Counted from the stretch's first letter, positions 1 through 6,439 are shown. The stretch is DNA of 9,030 nucleotides from an uncultured Alistipes sp. (GCA_910586375.1 CAJUIE010000069.1:1-9030); one strand, 5' to 3'. Numbers and translations: made by a program. Notes: generated from the letters alone by a model not told the origin.

Positions 1-100
1 GGAGTGAGGCGCACTGCTCCAGGCGTAACCGTACGTGCCCACAACGTACAGGCCGCCGGAATTGCTGGTGCGGTACCCCGAAGCGGGGTAGAAGTCGGTA
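1..100 (-). pseudogene. Partial C-type-lectin-like (FISUMP/DUF1566) variable domain, copy B, cut by window edge
   Basis: On the minus strand, from about base 100 down to base 1, one frame reads FYPASGYRTSNSGG, then LYVVGTYGYAWSSAPHS. This is the end-of-domain signature (PASGYR, GxYGYxWSS) of FISUMP/DUF1566 proteins, a C-type-lectin-like fold that many Bacteroidota DGR target proteins use as their variable domain. The copy starts 13 bases after the stop of copy A and lies in a different frame. It has no start codon of its own and runs out of the window, so it looks like a cassette or remnant rather than a gene. The family assignment is by motif recognition. Calling it a DGR variable repeat is inference. 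The rest of this copy, including its expected stop, would lie before base 1. Confidence 0.5.
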
Positions 101-306
101 GCTTCCCTGTCTCTTATTCCTGCACGCAGCGAACGGGGAAACCGCGCGCACGGTTGTAGTGGCTCTCGGGGTTCACGTCGGAACTGTCGAAGACCAAGGT
201 CGACCCGTCCACGCTCGACGCCGAAGAAGGCGAACTGCTCCAGGCGTAACCGTACGTGCCCACATTGTACAGGTCGCCGGAACCACCGGCGCGGCAACCC
301 GAAGCG
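13..306. repeat. Tandem imperfect direct repeat, 221-bp period
   Basis: Bases 13-85 and 234-306 align without gaps at a constant offset of 221. The first 31 bases (13-43 against 234-264) are identical. Ten differences then fall in 44-76 against 265-297. On the minus strand, eight of these ten have adenine in one copy: three in copy A and five in copy B. Neither copy can therefore be the simple template of the other under A-to-N mutagenesis. Homology stops near base 86/307. The period suggests that more units may lie to the left of the window. Confidence 0.7.
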
Positions 307-330
307 TCCGGAAGGGCTTTCGTCAGTGTC
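114..330 (-). pseudogene. Truncated C-type-lectin-like (FISUMP/DUF1566) variable domain, copy A, C-terminal end only
   Basis: The minus strand reads LPDASGCRAGGSGD, then LYNVGTYGYAWSSSP, FDSSDVNPESHYNRARGF and PVRCVQE, ending at TAA (114-116). This is the typical C-terminus of FISUMP/DUF1566 lectin-like proteins. Such proteins usually have several hundred residues before this point, but here homology stops near base 306-330. Beyond that, the frame only runs antisense through the promoter and the phosphodiesterase gene, so the N-terminus is missing. The residues at presumed variable sites (D, S, D, E, S, H, Y, N, R) are what adenine-directed mutagenesis of AAC codons gives. It could be a dead 3' fragment, a silent donor cassette, or a remote DGR variable repeat. 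The left coding limit is firm; the right limit is approximate. Confidence 0.5.
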
Positions 331-334
331 GGGG

Positions 335-364
335 ATTGTTTTTCATTTTTTATTCTTATTTTTG
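335..364 (+). promoter_or_regulatory. Candidate Bacteroidota promoter for the phosphodiesterase-SDR operon
   Basis: TATTTTTG (357-364) matches the Bacteroidota -7 consensus TAnnTTTG. A TTG at 336-338 is a possible -33 element, with an 18-base spacer that is slightly short of the usual 19-21. The stretch is T-rich between GC-rich flanks. Transcription would start at about 369-371, essentially on the GTG start codon, so the messenger would be leaderless or nearly so. The match could be chance in a T-rich stretch. Confidence 0.45.
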
Positions 365-368
365 TCTT

Positions 369-1160
369 GTGAAACTCACCTTTTTGGGAACCGGAACTTC
401 GCAGGGGGTGCCCGTCATCGGGTGCCGGTGCAAGGTCTGTACCTCCGATGATCCGCGGGACCGGCGGCTGCGGACTTCGGCCATGATCGAGACGCGGGGC
501 GTGCGATTGGTGATCGACGCGGGGCCCGATTTCCGTTACCAGATGTTGCGCAGTGGCGTGCGGCATCTTGATGCCATTCTGTTGACCCACGAGCACAAGG
601 ACCATATCGGCGGTCTGGATGATGTGCGGGCCTTCAACTTCGTCGATTATCCGCCTACGATCCATCGGGTGCCGATTTATGCTTCGCCGCGGACAGCCGC
701 GTGCGTACGTAAGGATTTCGATTATGCTTTTGCGCAGGACAAATACCGGGGAGTTCCAGAAATAGAGCTTCGCGAAGTTGTGGGGGAGGAGCCTTTTTGC
801 GTCGGTGACGTCAGGGTCATTCCTATTCAGGGCGGGCATTCCGAACGCTTCTCCGTTATGGGTTTTCGTGTGGGGGCTCTGGCTTATCTTACCGATTTCA
901 AAACTATCGCTGACGGTGAAGTCGATAAGCTGCGCGGTGTCTGCGTGTTGGTTGTCAATGCGTTGCGTTTCGGTGCCCACGATTCTCATTTCAACGTCGA
1001 CGAGGCTTTGGAACTTATTCGGCGCGTGGAGCCTCGCGCGGCTTATCTTACACACATGTCGCACGAAATCGGACTTCATGCCGTTACTTCGTCTCTTTTG
1101 CCGTCACACGTGCGTCTGGCTTATGACCAAATGCAGATTATGATAAACGATTCGATATGA
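369..1160 (+). CDS. PhnP-like MBL-fold metallohydrolase (phosphodiesterase family)
   Basis: A 263-residue metallo-beta-lactamase-fold protein, close in length to E. coli PhnP (about 252), a cyclic phosphate phosphodiesterase. It opens with KLTFLGTGTSQGVPVIGC. The dinuclear metal site is visible as HxHxDH at H74, H76, D78 and H79, with H157 (GGHS), D176 (LTD) and H229 (LTHMSH) as later ligands. C19, C21 and C24 (CRCKVC) match the extra structural zinc site of PhnP. The GTG at 369 is chosen because homology begins there (VKLTFLGTG); the open frame back to ATG 159 is antisense to the lectin-like repeat and looks artificial. The next gene overlaps by 4 bp. No C-P lyase genes are visible, so the PhnP substrate (phosphoribosyl cyclic phosphate) should not be assumed. 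The fold is near certain; the substrate is unknown. It is probably cytoplasmic, as no signal peptide is seen. Confidence 0.88.
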   Translation: MKLTFLGTGTSQGVPVIGCRCKVCTSDDPRDRRLRTSAMIETRGVRLVIDAGPDFRYQMLRSGVRHLDAILLTHEHKDHIGGLDDVRAFNFVDYPPTIHRVPIYASPRTAACVRKDFDYAFAQDKYRGVPEIELREVVGEEPFCVGDVRVIPIQGGHSERFSVMGFRVGALAYLTDFKTIADGEVDKLRGVCVLVVNALRFGAHDSHFNVDEALELIRRVEPRAAYLTHMSHEIGLHAVTSSLLPSHVRLAYDQMQIMINDSI

Positions 1161-1972
1161 ACACTTTGAAGGACAAAATCATCGTCATTACGGGTGCTTC
1201 GTCGGGCATTGGCGAGGCTATGGCGCGCGAGTATGCGGCTCAGGGAGCCCGGGTTGTGTTGGGGGCTCGCAGTGTGCAGAAGTTGCAGCTTTTGGCGGGT
1301 GAAATCCGCCGGGGCGGCGGACAGGTGGCTTATTGCGGCGTGGACGTAGTGCAGCCCGAGGAGTGCCGCGCATTGATCGATACGGCTGTGCGCGAGTTCG
1401 GGGGCGTCGATGTATTGATCTGCAATGCCGGAATTTCGATGCGGGCAATTTTCGACGATGTGGAGCTCGACGTGCTTCACCGCCTGATGGACGTCAATTT
1501 CTGGGGTACGGTCAATTGCTGTAAATATGCGTTACCTTATCTTCAAGCCTCTAAGGGCTCGATTGTCGGCATTTCGTCAGTCGCCGGGCTGCATGGACTG
1601 CCCGGCCGCACGGGTTACTCGGCGTCGAAATATGCCATGACTGGATTTTTGGAGACTTTGCGCATCGAGAACCTCCGCAAGGGGCTCCATGTCATGATCG
1701 CCTGCCCGGGGTTTACGGCCTCCAACGTACGCTTTTCGGCCCTCACGGCCGACGGTTCGCAGCAGGGCGAAACGCCGCGCGATGAATCGAAAATGATGAC
1801 TTCCGAAGAGGTGGCCCGTATTGTCGGGCGGGGTATCCTGCGGCGCAAGCGCCTTTGTCTGATGGAGATCGAGGGCCGTGCGACGCATTTTGTCAAAAAG
1901 TTGGCTCCGGCGTTTCTCGACCGCATGTTTTATTGGGTCATGTCCCGCGAGCCGGATAGCCCGCTGAAGTAG
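1157..1972 (+). CDS. Classical short-chain dehydrogenase/reductase (SDR) family oxidoreductase
   Basis: A 271-residue, Rossmann-fold, NAD(P)-dependent oxidoreductase of the classical SDR type. The nucleotide-binding TGxxxGxG motif is at residues 12-19 (TGASSGIG). NAG is at 90-92. The catalytic tetrad is N114, S141, Y154 and K158 (YSASK), with PG following at 184-185. An arginine pair near the end of beta-2 (R33, R38) hints at NADP(H), but this is weak. The start codon overlaps the upstream stop as ATGA, implying translational coupling with the PhnP-like gene, and an intrinsic terminator follows 24 bases after the stop. The C-terminal 50 residues are basic and hydrophobic (RRKRLCLMEI; AFLDRMFYWVM), which may allow membrane association. 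The substrate cannot be told from the sequence. The pairing with a phosphodiesterase does not point to a known pathway that I recognise. Confidence 0.9.
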   Translation: MNTLKDKIIVITGASSGIGEAMAREYAAQGARVVLGARSVQKLQLLAGEIRRGGGQVAYCGVDVVQPEECRALIDTAVREFGGVDVLICNAGISMRAIFDDVELDVLHRLMDVNFWGTVNCCKYALPYLQASKGSIVGISSVAGLHGLPGRTGYSASKYAMTGFLETLRIENLRKGLHVMIACPGFTASNVRFSALTADGSQQGETPRDESKMMTSEEVARIVGRGILRRKRLCLMEIEGRATHFVKKLAPAFLDRMFYWVMSREPDSPLK

Positions 1973-1996
1973 GGGATAGCACCTTGTTTGTACGTG

Positions 1997-2035
1997 CTCC
2001 TGCGATTTCCGGAAGGAAGTTGCAGGAGTTTTTTT
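1997..2035 (+). terminator. Rho-independent terminator of the phosphodiesterase-SDR operon
   Basis: CTCCTGC (1997-2003) pairs perfectly with GCAGGAG (2022-2028), and seven T residues follow directly (2029-2035). The 18-base loop contains a small TTCCGGAA palindrome. It lies 24 bases after the SDR stop codon and separates this operon from the glycan-utilization locus. Confidence 0.85.
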
Positions 2036-2053
2036 GTGGAGACGGAGATGCTT

Positions 2054-2109
2054 CAGGCAGTCCGGCTTCCGGTATTGCCGGTGCGTGCCGAATTGCTCCC
2101 GGAGGCCTG
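2054..2109. other. GC-rich imperfect hairpin between the two operons
   Basis: CAGGC (2054-2058) pairs with GCCTG (2105-2109), and TCCGG (2061-2065) pairs with CCGGA (2099-2103), with a 2/1 internal loop between them. The enclosed bases hold a further CGG/CCG pairing. No T-run follows on either strand, so it is not a plain terminator. It lies upstream of the candidate promoter elements, so a role as leader RNA of the glycan operon is unlikely. The function is unknown; small open frames here look non-coding. Confidence 0.3.
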
Positions 2110-2132
2110 TTTCCTGCCGGATTTGGGTGTTG

Positions 2133-2162
2133 TTTGTACAAATTTCATATCGGATTGTACAA
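2133..2162. promoter_or_regulatory. Two TTGTACAA palindromes 21 bp apart: candidate operator of the glycan operon
   Basis: TTGTACAA occurs at 2134-2141 (extended to the perfect 10-mer TTTGTACAAA at 2133-2142) and again at 2155-2162. The centres are exactly 21 bp apart, two helical turns, so both sites face the same side of the DNA. The pair lies 126-155 bases before the GH88 start, in an AT-rich segment. This layout suits a dimeric regulator binding cooperatively. The regulator is not identifiable here. Confidence 0.45.
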
Positions 2163-2194
2163 AATCAAAGTTTATTTAGGCAAGTTTTAAAATC

Positions 2195-2206
2195 AATTGC
2201 GCAATT
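2195..2206. promoter_or_regulatory. 12-bp perfect palindrome AATTGCGCAATT
   Basis: AATTGCGCAATT is its own reverse complement and lies between the TTGTACAA pair and the candidate -7 box, about 28 bases before the latter. That position, near -35 to -45 relative to the predicted start of transcription, would allow activation or repression. A TTTTAAAA palindrome sits just before it (2185-2192). The role is inferred from symmetry and position only. Confidence 0.35.
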
Positions 2207-2233
2207 CTCGGGGTCTGTCTGTGAGGGTATGGT

Positions 2234-2241
2234 TAATTTTG
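2234..2241 (+). promoter_or_regulatory. Candidate -7 box (TAnnTTTG) for the glycan-utilization operon
   Basis: TAATTTTG fits the Bacteroidota -7 consensus exactly and would place the transcript start near 2246-2248, giving a leader of about 40 bases before the GH88 ATG. No good -33 TTTG is found at the usual 19-21 spacing (the nearest TCTG motifs are too close). This fits a promoter that depends on an activator bound upstream, but it also leaves the call uncertain. Confidence 0.35.
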
Positions 2242-2287
2242 ATTTCGTGAAGAAATGCCAAAATCAAATTTCAACCTACACCTCGAT

Positions 2288-3475
2288 ATGAGAAAAAAGC
2301 TACTTTCGATCGTTGGGCTCTGCGCACTCTGTTTCGCAGGCTGCGGTAATGATTGCGACCCGAAACTCGATGCCGTGAAGCGCGGCATTGACCATGCCCG
2401 TTACCAGCTGAGTCAGGCTGCTGCTGAATTCGACTCACTTCCCGGTTTTCCGCGTTCGCTGATGCCCAAATTCCGGGTTGTCGATGCCTATGACTGGACC
2501 AGCGGTTTCTTTCCGGGGTCGCTCTGGCTGGCTTATGACCTTACGGGCGACGAAACTTTGCGTGCCGAGGCCGAAAAATATACAGCCCGGCTTGACAGCA
2601 TTCAATATTATAGGGGAACGCACGACCTGGGCTTTATGATTTTTTGCTCTTTCGGGCAGCAGCAGCGGCTTTTGGGAGACGCGGCGTCTGCCGATGTCAT
2701 CGTCGAGGCTGCGCGGAGCCTTTCGTCGCGATGTAACGATCGCATCGGTCTGATCCGTTCGTGGGACTTCGGCGAGTGGAATTATCCGGTCATCATCGAC
2801 AACATGATGAATCTGGAGATGCTTTTCTGGGCTTCGAAGCACACGGGTGATCCCGTTTATCGCGACATTGCGGTTCGTCATGCCGATTTGACTCTTCGCA
2901 ACCACTTCCGCGATGATGCCAGCTCTTATCACGTGGTCAGCTATAACAACGACGGCACGGTCGAAAGCCGCGGTACGTTCCAGGGTTATGCCGATTCGTC
3001 GGCCTGGGCCCGTGGTCAGGCGTGGGGACTTTACGGTTATACGATGTGTTATCGCGAGACGGGAGATGAGAAATATCTGGCTCAGGCCGGGCGTATTGCC
3101 GATCTTGTTATGAACCATCCGCGTACGCCGGAGGACCGCATTCCTTATTGGGATTACGACGCTCCGCAGATTCCCGATGCTCCGCGCGACGCTTCGGCTG
3201 CCGCTGTCTTCGCTTCGGCCTTGTTCGAGCTTTCGACGCTGGTCGACGACGGACAGAAGTATTTCGATTATGCCGAAACGCTGCTCATGAACCTCTCTTC
3301 GGACGATTACCTCGCAGCGAAAGGCACCAATGGCGGCTTTGTGCTGATGCACAGCGTTGGGCACTGGCCTGCCACGAGCGAGATCGATACGCCGCTCAAT
3401 TATGCCGATTATTATTATCTGGAAGCTATCGCCCGTTATCTGAAACTTCGCGGGGTAGATCCTCGGACGCTTTAA
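2288..3475 (+). CDS. GH88 unsaturated glucuronyl hydrolase, lipoprotein
   Basis: A 395-residue glycoside hydrolase family 88 enzyme. These remove the 4,5-unsaturated uronic acid that polysaccharide lyases leave at the non-reducing end of glycosaminoglycan fragments, by hydrating the double bond. ATG 2288 is preferred over the in-frame ATG at 2255 because it gives a proper lipoprotein signal (basic MRKK, hydrophobic stretch, FAGC with C19). Family motifs in order are DWTSGFFPGSLWLAYDLTG; HDLGFM with D113, and DNMMNLE with D171, which match the two catalytic aspartates of Bacillus UGL (D88, D149); then SAWARGQAWGLYGY and PYWDYDAP. The length fits the family. The bases after C19 (GNDCDPK) lack a strong acidic surface-export signal, so periplasmic anchoring is likely. 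It is the first gene of the operon, 29 bp before the heparinase, whose products it would process. Substrate preference (heparan, chondroitin or hyaluronan type) is inferred from that neighbour only. Confidence 0.92.
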   Translation: MRKKLLSIVGLCALCFAGCGNDCDPKLDAVKRGIDHARYQLSQAAAEFDSLPGFPRSLMPKFRVVDAYDWTSGFFPGSLWLAYDLTGDETLRAEAEKYTARLDSIQYYRGTHDLGFMIFCSFGQQQRLLGDAASADVIVEAARSLSSRCNDRIGLIRSWDFGEWNYPVIIDNMMNLEMLFWASKHTGDPVYRDIAVRHADLTLRNHFRDDASSYHVVSYNNDGTVESRGTFQGYADSSAWARGQAWGLYGYTMCYRETGDEKYLAQAGRIADLVMNHPRTPEDRIPYWDYDAPQIPDAPRDASAAAVFASALFELSTLVDDGQKYFDYAETLLMNLSSDDYLAAKGTNGGFVLMHSVGHWPATSEIDTPLNYADYYYLEAIARYLKLRGVDPRTL

Positions 3476-3504
3476 AGGGATTATAACCTAAATCAACCTA
3501 ATAT

Positions 3505-6420
3505 ATGAAAATGAAATTTTTACGCATTTCCGTGCTGTCGCTCGCGGTGGGGTTGCTCCTTTCGGGGTGCCTGAAGGACGACTCGATCAAGTCGGGCAGC
3601 AGCAACACGGAGAGTACCGAAATCGTTATTCCGGGAAACAGCGAGATCGATGCCCGTATTTTTGAGGCGCTCGACCTGGAGCGTCCGGAGTTAGCCGCTG
3701 TTGCCTCTTATTATTCGGCGGGGCAGCATTATCTGGCAGCCCGGGCGTTGCTGGAGCATTATCGCAGCCGCTCTGACGTGCCCAATGGCAACGTCAACCT
3801 GATCGCCCCCTCGATTACGGCGGCCGAGCAATCGTGGGCCGATTATGCGCTTTCGACGAACGATTATCGTTTTTATGTTGGCGCGGAGTATATGGACGGA
3901 GATCAGCCTTATTCTTATGCGGTTTCTAAAAAGATCGACTGGAAGGCCCGTTCGGCCGATGCCGAGGAGCACTTCGGCGTGCACCGTCACGCCTGGATGC
4001 TTGCTCAGGGTAAGGCTTATCGCATGTCGCTGGACGAGACTTATACTCAGGAGTGGATGAATGTCTTCGCTAACTGGATGGAGAATTATCCTCGTCCCGA
4101 TGGCATCGGGGATTATGACGCCGATCCGGAGTCGCAGCCCGTCGAGGCCGATGTCAGGGAGCAGCTTTATGCGTGGCGTCCGACCGAGGTTGCTGCGCGT
4201 CTGGAGGATCAGTGCGATCTGCTTTATTATTTTGCACAGTCGGCGTCTCTCACGCCTCAGTTCTTCTCGGCCTTCATGTCCAACGTCGCCGAGCAGGCCG
4301 ATCACGTGTGGCGCACTGCCGCCGCAAAGAGCGAAATGGATGTCGCCCAGGCACATGCCCTGTTCCGTGCCGGCACGATCTTTCCAGAGCTGAAGCATGC
4401 GGCCGAGTGGAAGCAAAGCGGCTCCGGGTCGATCAACGAGGGCGTCGACACCCGTGTTTTCGAGGTTCTGGACCTCGATTACGGCGGTTTGTCGCGTGTA
4501 CGGGCTGCTTATGACCTCGGCGATTATCGCAAGGCGCTGGACGAGCTGCTGAGTTATTATCGGTCGCGTCGGCATGGGCTGAATCCCAGTGTCAACGTCT
4601 CGACCGATGCCCCGACGACTAAAGAGCTTACTTGGGCCGGGTCGGCTTTCGCTACGAGCGATTATCGCTTTTATGTAAAGAATTATTTCGACACCTCTGT
4701 CGGGGCGGAGACGCCTTATTCTTATAAGAATGCCGACGGCGGCATTGACTGGACTTATTGGCCGACCAAGGACCAGGAGCAGCGTTATCAGCTCCATCGC
4801 CACCAGTGGATGATCATGCAGGGCAAGGCTTATAACTCCACGAAGGACGAAGCGTATGTCGAGAACTGGATGGAGGTTTATGCCGACTGGATTCGTCAGA
4901 ACCCGCTACCCGATGTAGACCTCGATTATACGAAATTCCCTGAGAACCAAGCGCCCGAGTACCGCAATGCGGGTTGGACGTGGCGTCCGCTCGATGTCGC
5001 TGCGCGCCTTATCGACCGCTGCGCCGTGCTGGAGTATTTCCAGGATTCTCAGACGATTACGGCTGAGTGGCTGGCTGAGGTGCTGGTTCGTCTGGACGAG
5101 GAGACCAACCACATCATAAAGAACTACTCCACCACCTCCAACCACCTGATCACCCAGGCCCAGGCCGTGACCTTCGCCGGTATGCTTTTCCCCGAGCTGA
5201 AGAACTCCGCGGCATGGAAGCAGAGCGGCGGCGACGTGCTGGGCCGCGAGGTCACGGCGCAGTATTTCCCCGACGGGTGGCTCATGGACGGTGATTTCAG
5301 CTATCATATCTCCAGCATCGAGGATTTCCGGCTTTCGATGTTGATCGCCCAACTCAACGGCGAGGCTGGTCGTTTCCCCGCGTCGTTCGTCGAGTCGATG
5401 CGTAAGATGACCGAGGTGGTGATGCACATGATTTATCCCGATTATTCGGCGCCCAATATGGCCGATACACGTGCTGCTACGTGGACGAAAAGCGTTCTTA
5501 CGCGCAACCTGACCAATTATGCCCGCCTTTTCCCCGACAACCAGCAGATGCTGTGGATGGCTACGGGCGGCAAGGAGGGTGTCATGCCCGAGACGCGCAT
5601 CAAGACCTTCCCCGATTGCGGATATTATGTCATGCGTACTGGCTGGATGATGGCAGACATGATGATGGTGCTTCAGAACGCGCCCGACGATGAACCGCTG
5701 CCCGGTAAGCAGTGGCACCGGCAGCCAGATAACAACACGTTCGAACTCTGGATTAAGGGCCGCAACTTCTTCCCCGATTCGGGTTGTTTCTCTTATGGCG
5801 GTAATAGTGAGTCGAATGCCGCTCGTAAGAAGTATGCAGCCTCCACGGCACATAACACGCTGACACTCGATGGCAAGAACGTCGCCAGCGAGGGCCGTTT
5901 TGTTAAGGAGGAAACGCGGAGCAACTATGATTATCTGGTGTTGGAAAATCCCTCTTATGAGAACCTGACCCATCGTCGTGTGGTCTTCTTGGTTGACAAT
6001 AAGTTCTGGGTGCTTCTCGACGAGGCGCGCGGTTCGGCTACGGGTACCGTCAACCTCAATTTCAACATCACCGAGGGTACCGAATCGCAGGTTGTGCTCG
6101 ATAACGCTGAGGGAGGGTTCCATACGGCTTTCGCTGATGGAAATAACCTCCTCGTGCGTACGGCTACCACTGCTGCTGACAAGTCGTTTGCCAGCCGTGA
6201 AGGCTTCGTCTCTTATAACATCGACCAGTCCAGGGCTCGTCAGGCTTATGCGCTCAATGCCACCAAGTCGGCCGACGAGACCGTATATTTCGCCACTGTG
6301 CTGCTTCCTACGTCGGATGCTTCTGCTTCGACGGTTGCGCTTTCGCTCACGGATGTCGCCAAAGGACAGCTTCAGGTGCGGGTGGATGGAAAGACTTATA
6401 AGTTGAGTTATTCTCTGTAA
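3505..6420 (+). CDS. PL12-type heparinase III (heparan-sulfate lyase) lipoprotein with duplicated N-terminal toroid
   Basis: A 971-residue polysaccharide lyase; typical PL12 heparinase III enzymes have about 650-670. The lipoprotein signal ends at LLSGC (C22), followed by LKDDS, an acidic pattern typical of surface export. Residues 48-307 and 315-575 are two copies of the alpha-helical toroid (Hepar_II/III N-terminal) domain. Shared blocks include RxFExLDL, DYRFYV, HRHxWMxxQGKAY and WRPxxVAARL. Residues 580-971 form the beta-sandwich catalytic half. The Asn-Tyr-His catalytic set of heparinase III is intact as N546 (SNHLITQAQ), Y600 (DFSYHIS) and H738 (QWHRQPDNNTFELW). The N-to-Y spacing of 54 equals that of the Pedobacter enzyme as I recall it. 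The first toroid has E277 in place of the Asn, so it should not be catalytic. The enzyme should cleave heparan-type chains by beta-elimination at the cell surface. It is flanked by GH88 and a binding protein in one operon. A second ATG at 3511 is possible. Confidence 0.9.
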   Translation: MKMKFLRISVLSLAVGLLLSGCLKDDSIKSGSSNTESTEIVIPGNSEIDARIFEALDLERPELAAVASYYSAGQHYLAARALLEHYRSRSDVPNGNVNLIAPSITAAEQSWADYALSTNDYRFYVGAEYMDGDQPYSYAVSKKIDWKARSADAEEHFGVHRHAWMLAQGKAYRMSLDETYTQEWMNVFANWMENYPRPDGIGDYDADPESQPVEADVREQLYAWRPTEVAARLEDQCDLLYYFAQSASLTPQFFSAFMSNVAEQADHVWRTAAAKSEMDVAQAHALFRAGTIFPELKHAAEWKQSGSGSINEGVDTRVFEVLDLDYGGLSRVRAAYDLGDYRKALDELLSYYRSRRHGLNPSVNVSTDAPTTKELTWAGSAFATSDYRFYVKNYFDTSVGAETPYSYKNADGGIDWTYWPTKDQEQRYQLHRHQWMIMQGKAYNSTKDEAYVENWMEVYADWIRQNPLPDVDLDYTKFPENQAPEYRNAGWTWRPLDVAARLIDRCAVLEYFQDSQTITAEWLAEVLVRLDEETNHIIKNYSTTSNHLITQAQAVTFAGMLFPELKNSAAWKQSGGDVLGREVTAQYFPDGWLMDGDFSYHISSIEDFRLSMLIAQLNGEAGRFPASFVESMRKMTEVVMHMIYPDYSAPNMADTRAATWTKSVLTRNLTNYARLFPDNQQMLWMATGGKEGVMPETRIKTFPDCGYYVMRTGWMMADMMMVLQNAPDDEPLPGKQWHRQPDNNTFELWIKGRNFFPDSGCFSYGGNSESNAARKKYAASTAHNTLTLDGKNVASEGRFVKEETRSNYDYLVLENPSYENLTHRRVVFLVDNKFWVLLDEARGSATGTVNLNFNITEGTESQVVLDNAEGGFHTAFADGNNLLVRTATTAADKSFASREGFVSYNIDQSRARQAYALNATKSADETVYFATVLLPTSDASASTVALSLTDVAKGQLQVRVDGKTYKLSYSL
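3646..5229 (+). repeat. Intragenic duplication of the heparinase toroid domain
   Basis: Bases 3646-4425 (residues 48-307) and 4447-5229 (residues 315-575) encode homologous domains in the same order and frame. By eye, identity is near 50% in the HRHxWM...PD block (residues 160-199 against 430-470) and nearer 40% at the start (IFEALDL against VFEVLDL). Both copies end in FPEL...WKQSG. The divergence indicates an old duplication, not an assembly artefact. The first copy lost the WTYWP segment and the catalytic Asn. Confidence 0.85.
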
Positions 6421-6439
6421 CCTAAACTATTACCACGAT

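Noticed and set aside
1..330. Copy A or copy B as the DGR template repeat
   Set aside because: A template should carry adenine at nearly all variable sites. Each copy has G, T or C at sites where the other has A, so neither qualifies.
159..368. Upstream ATG extension of the phosphodiesterase
   Set aside because: These 70 codons are antisense to the lectin-like repeat and include an Arg run and a Phe/Tyr-rich stretch. Family homology begins at GTG 369.
114..1079. 321-codon minus-strand open frame as one gene
   Set aside because: Only its last 65 or so codons resemble a protein family. The rest is exactly antisense to the phosphodiesterase, whose motifs are unmistakable.
2255..2287. Earlier ATG for the GH88 gene
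   Set aside because: It would place 11 polar residues (MPKSNFNLHLD) before a complete lipoprotein signal. ATG 2288 gives a standard signal with C19.
1984..2291. Small plus-strand open frames between the two operons
   Set aside because: They begin inside the terminator or its tail, have no family features, and overlap the operator palindromes and the GH88 start.
4906..6123. 405-codon minus-strand open frame
   Set aside because: It is antisense to the heparinase catalytic half, rich in Arg, Ile and His as expected of a mirror frame, and has no recognisable domain.
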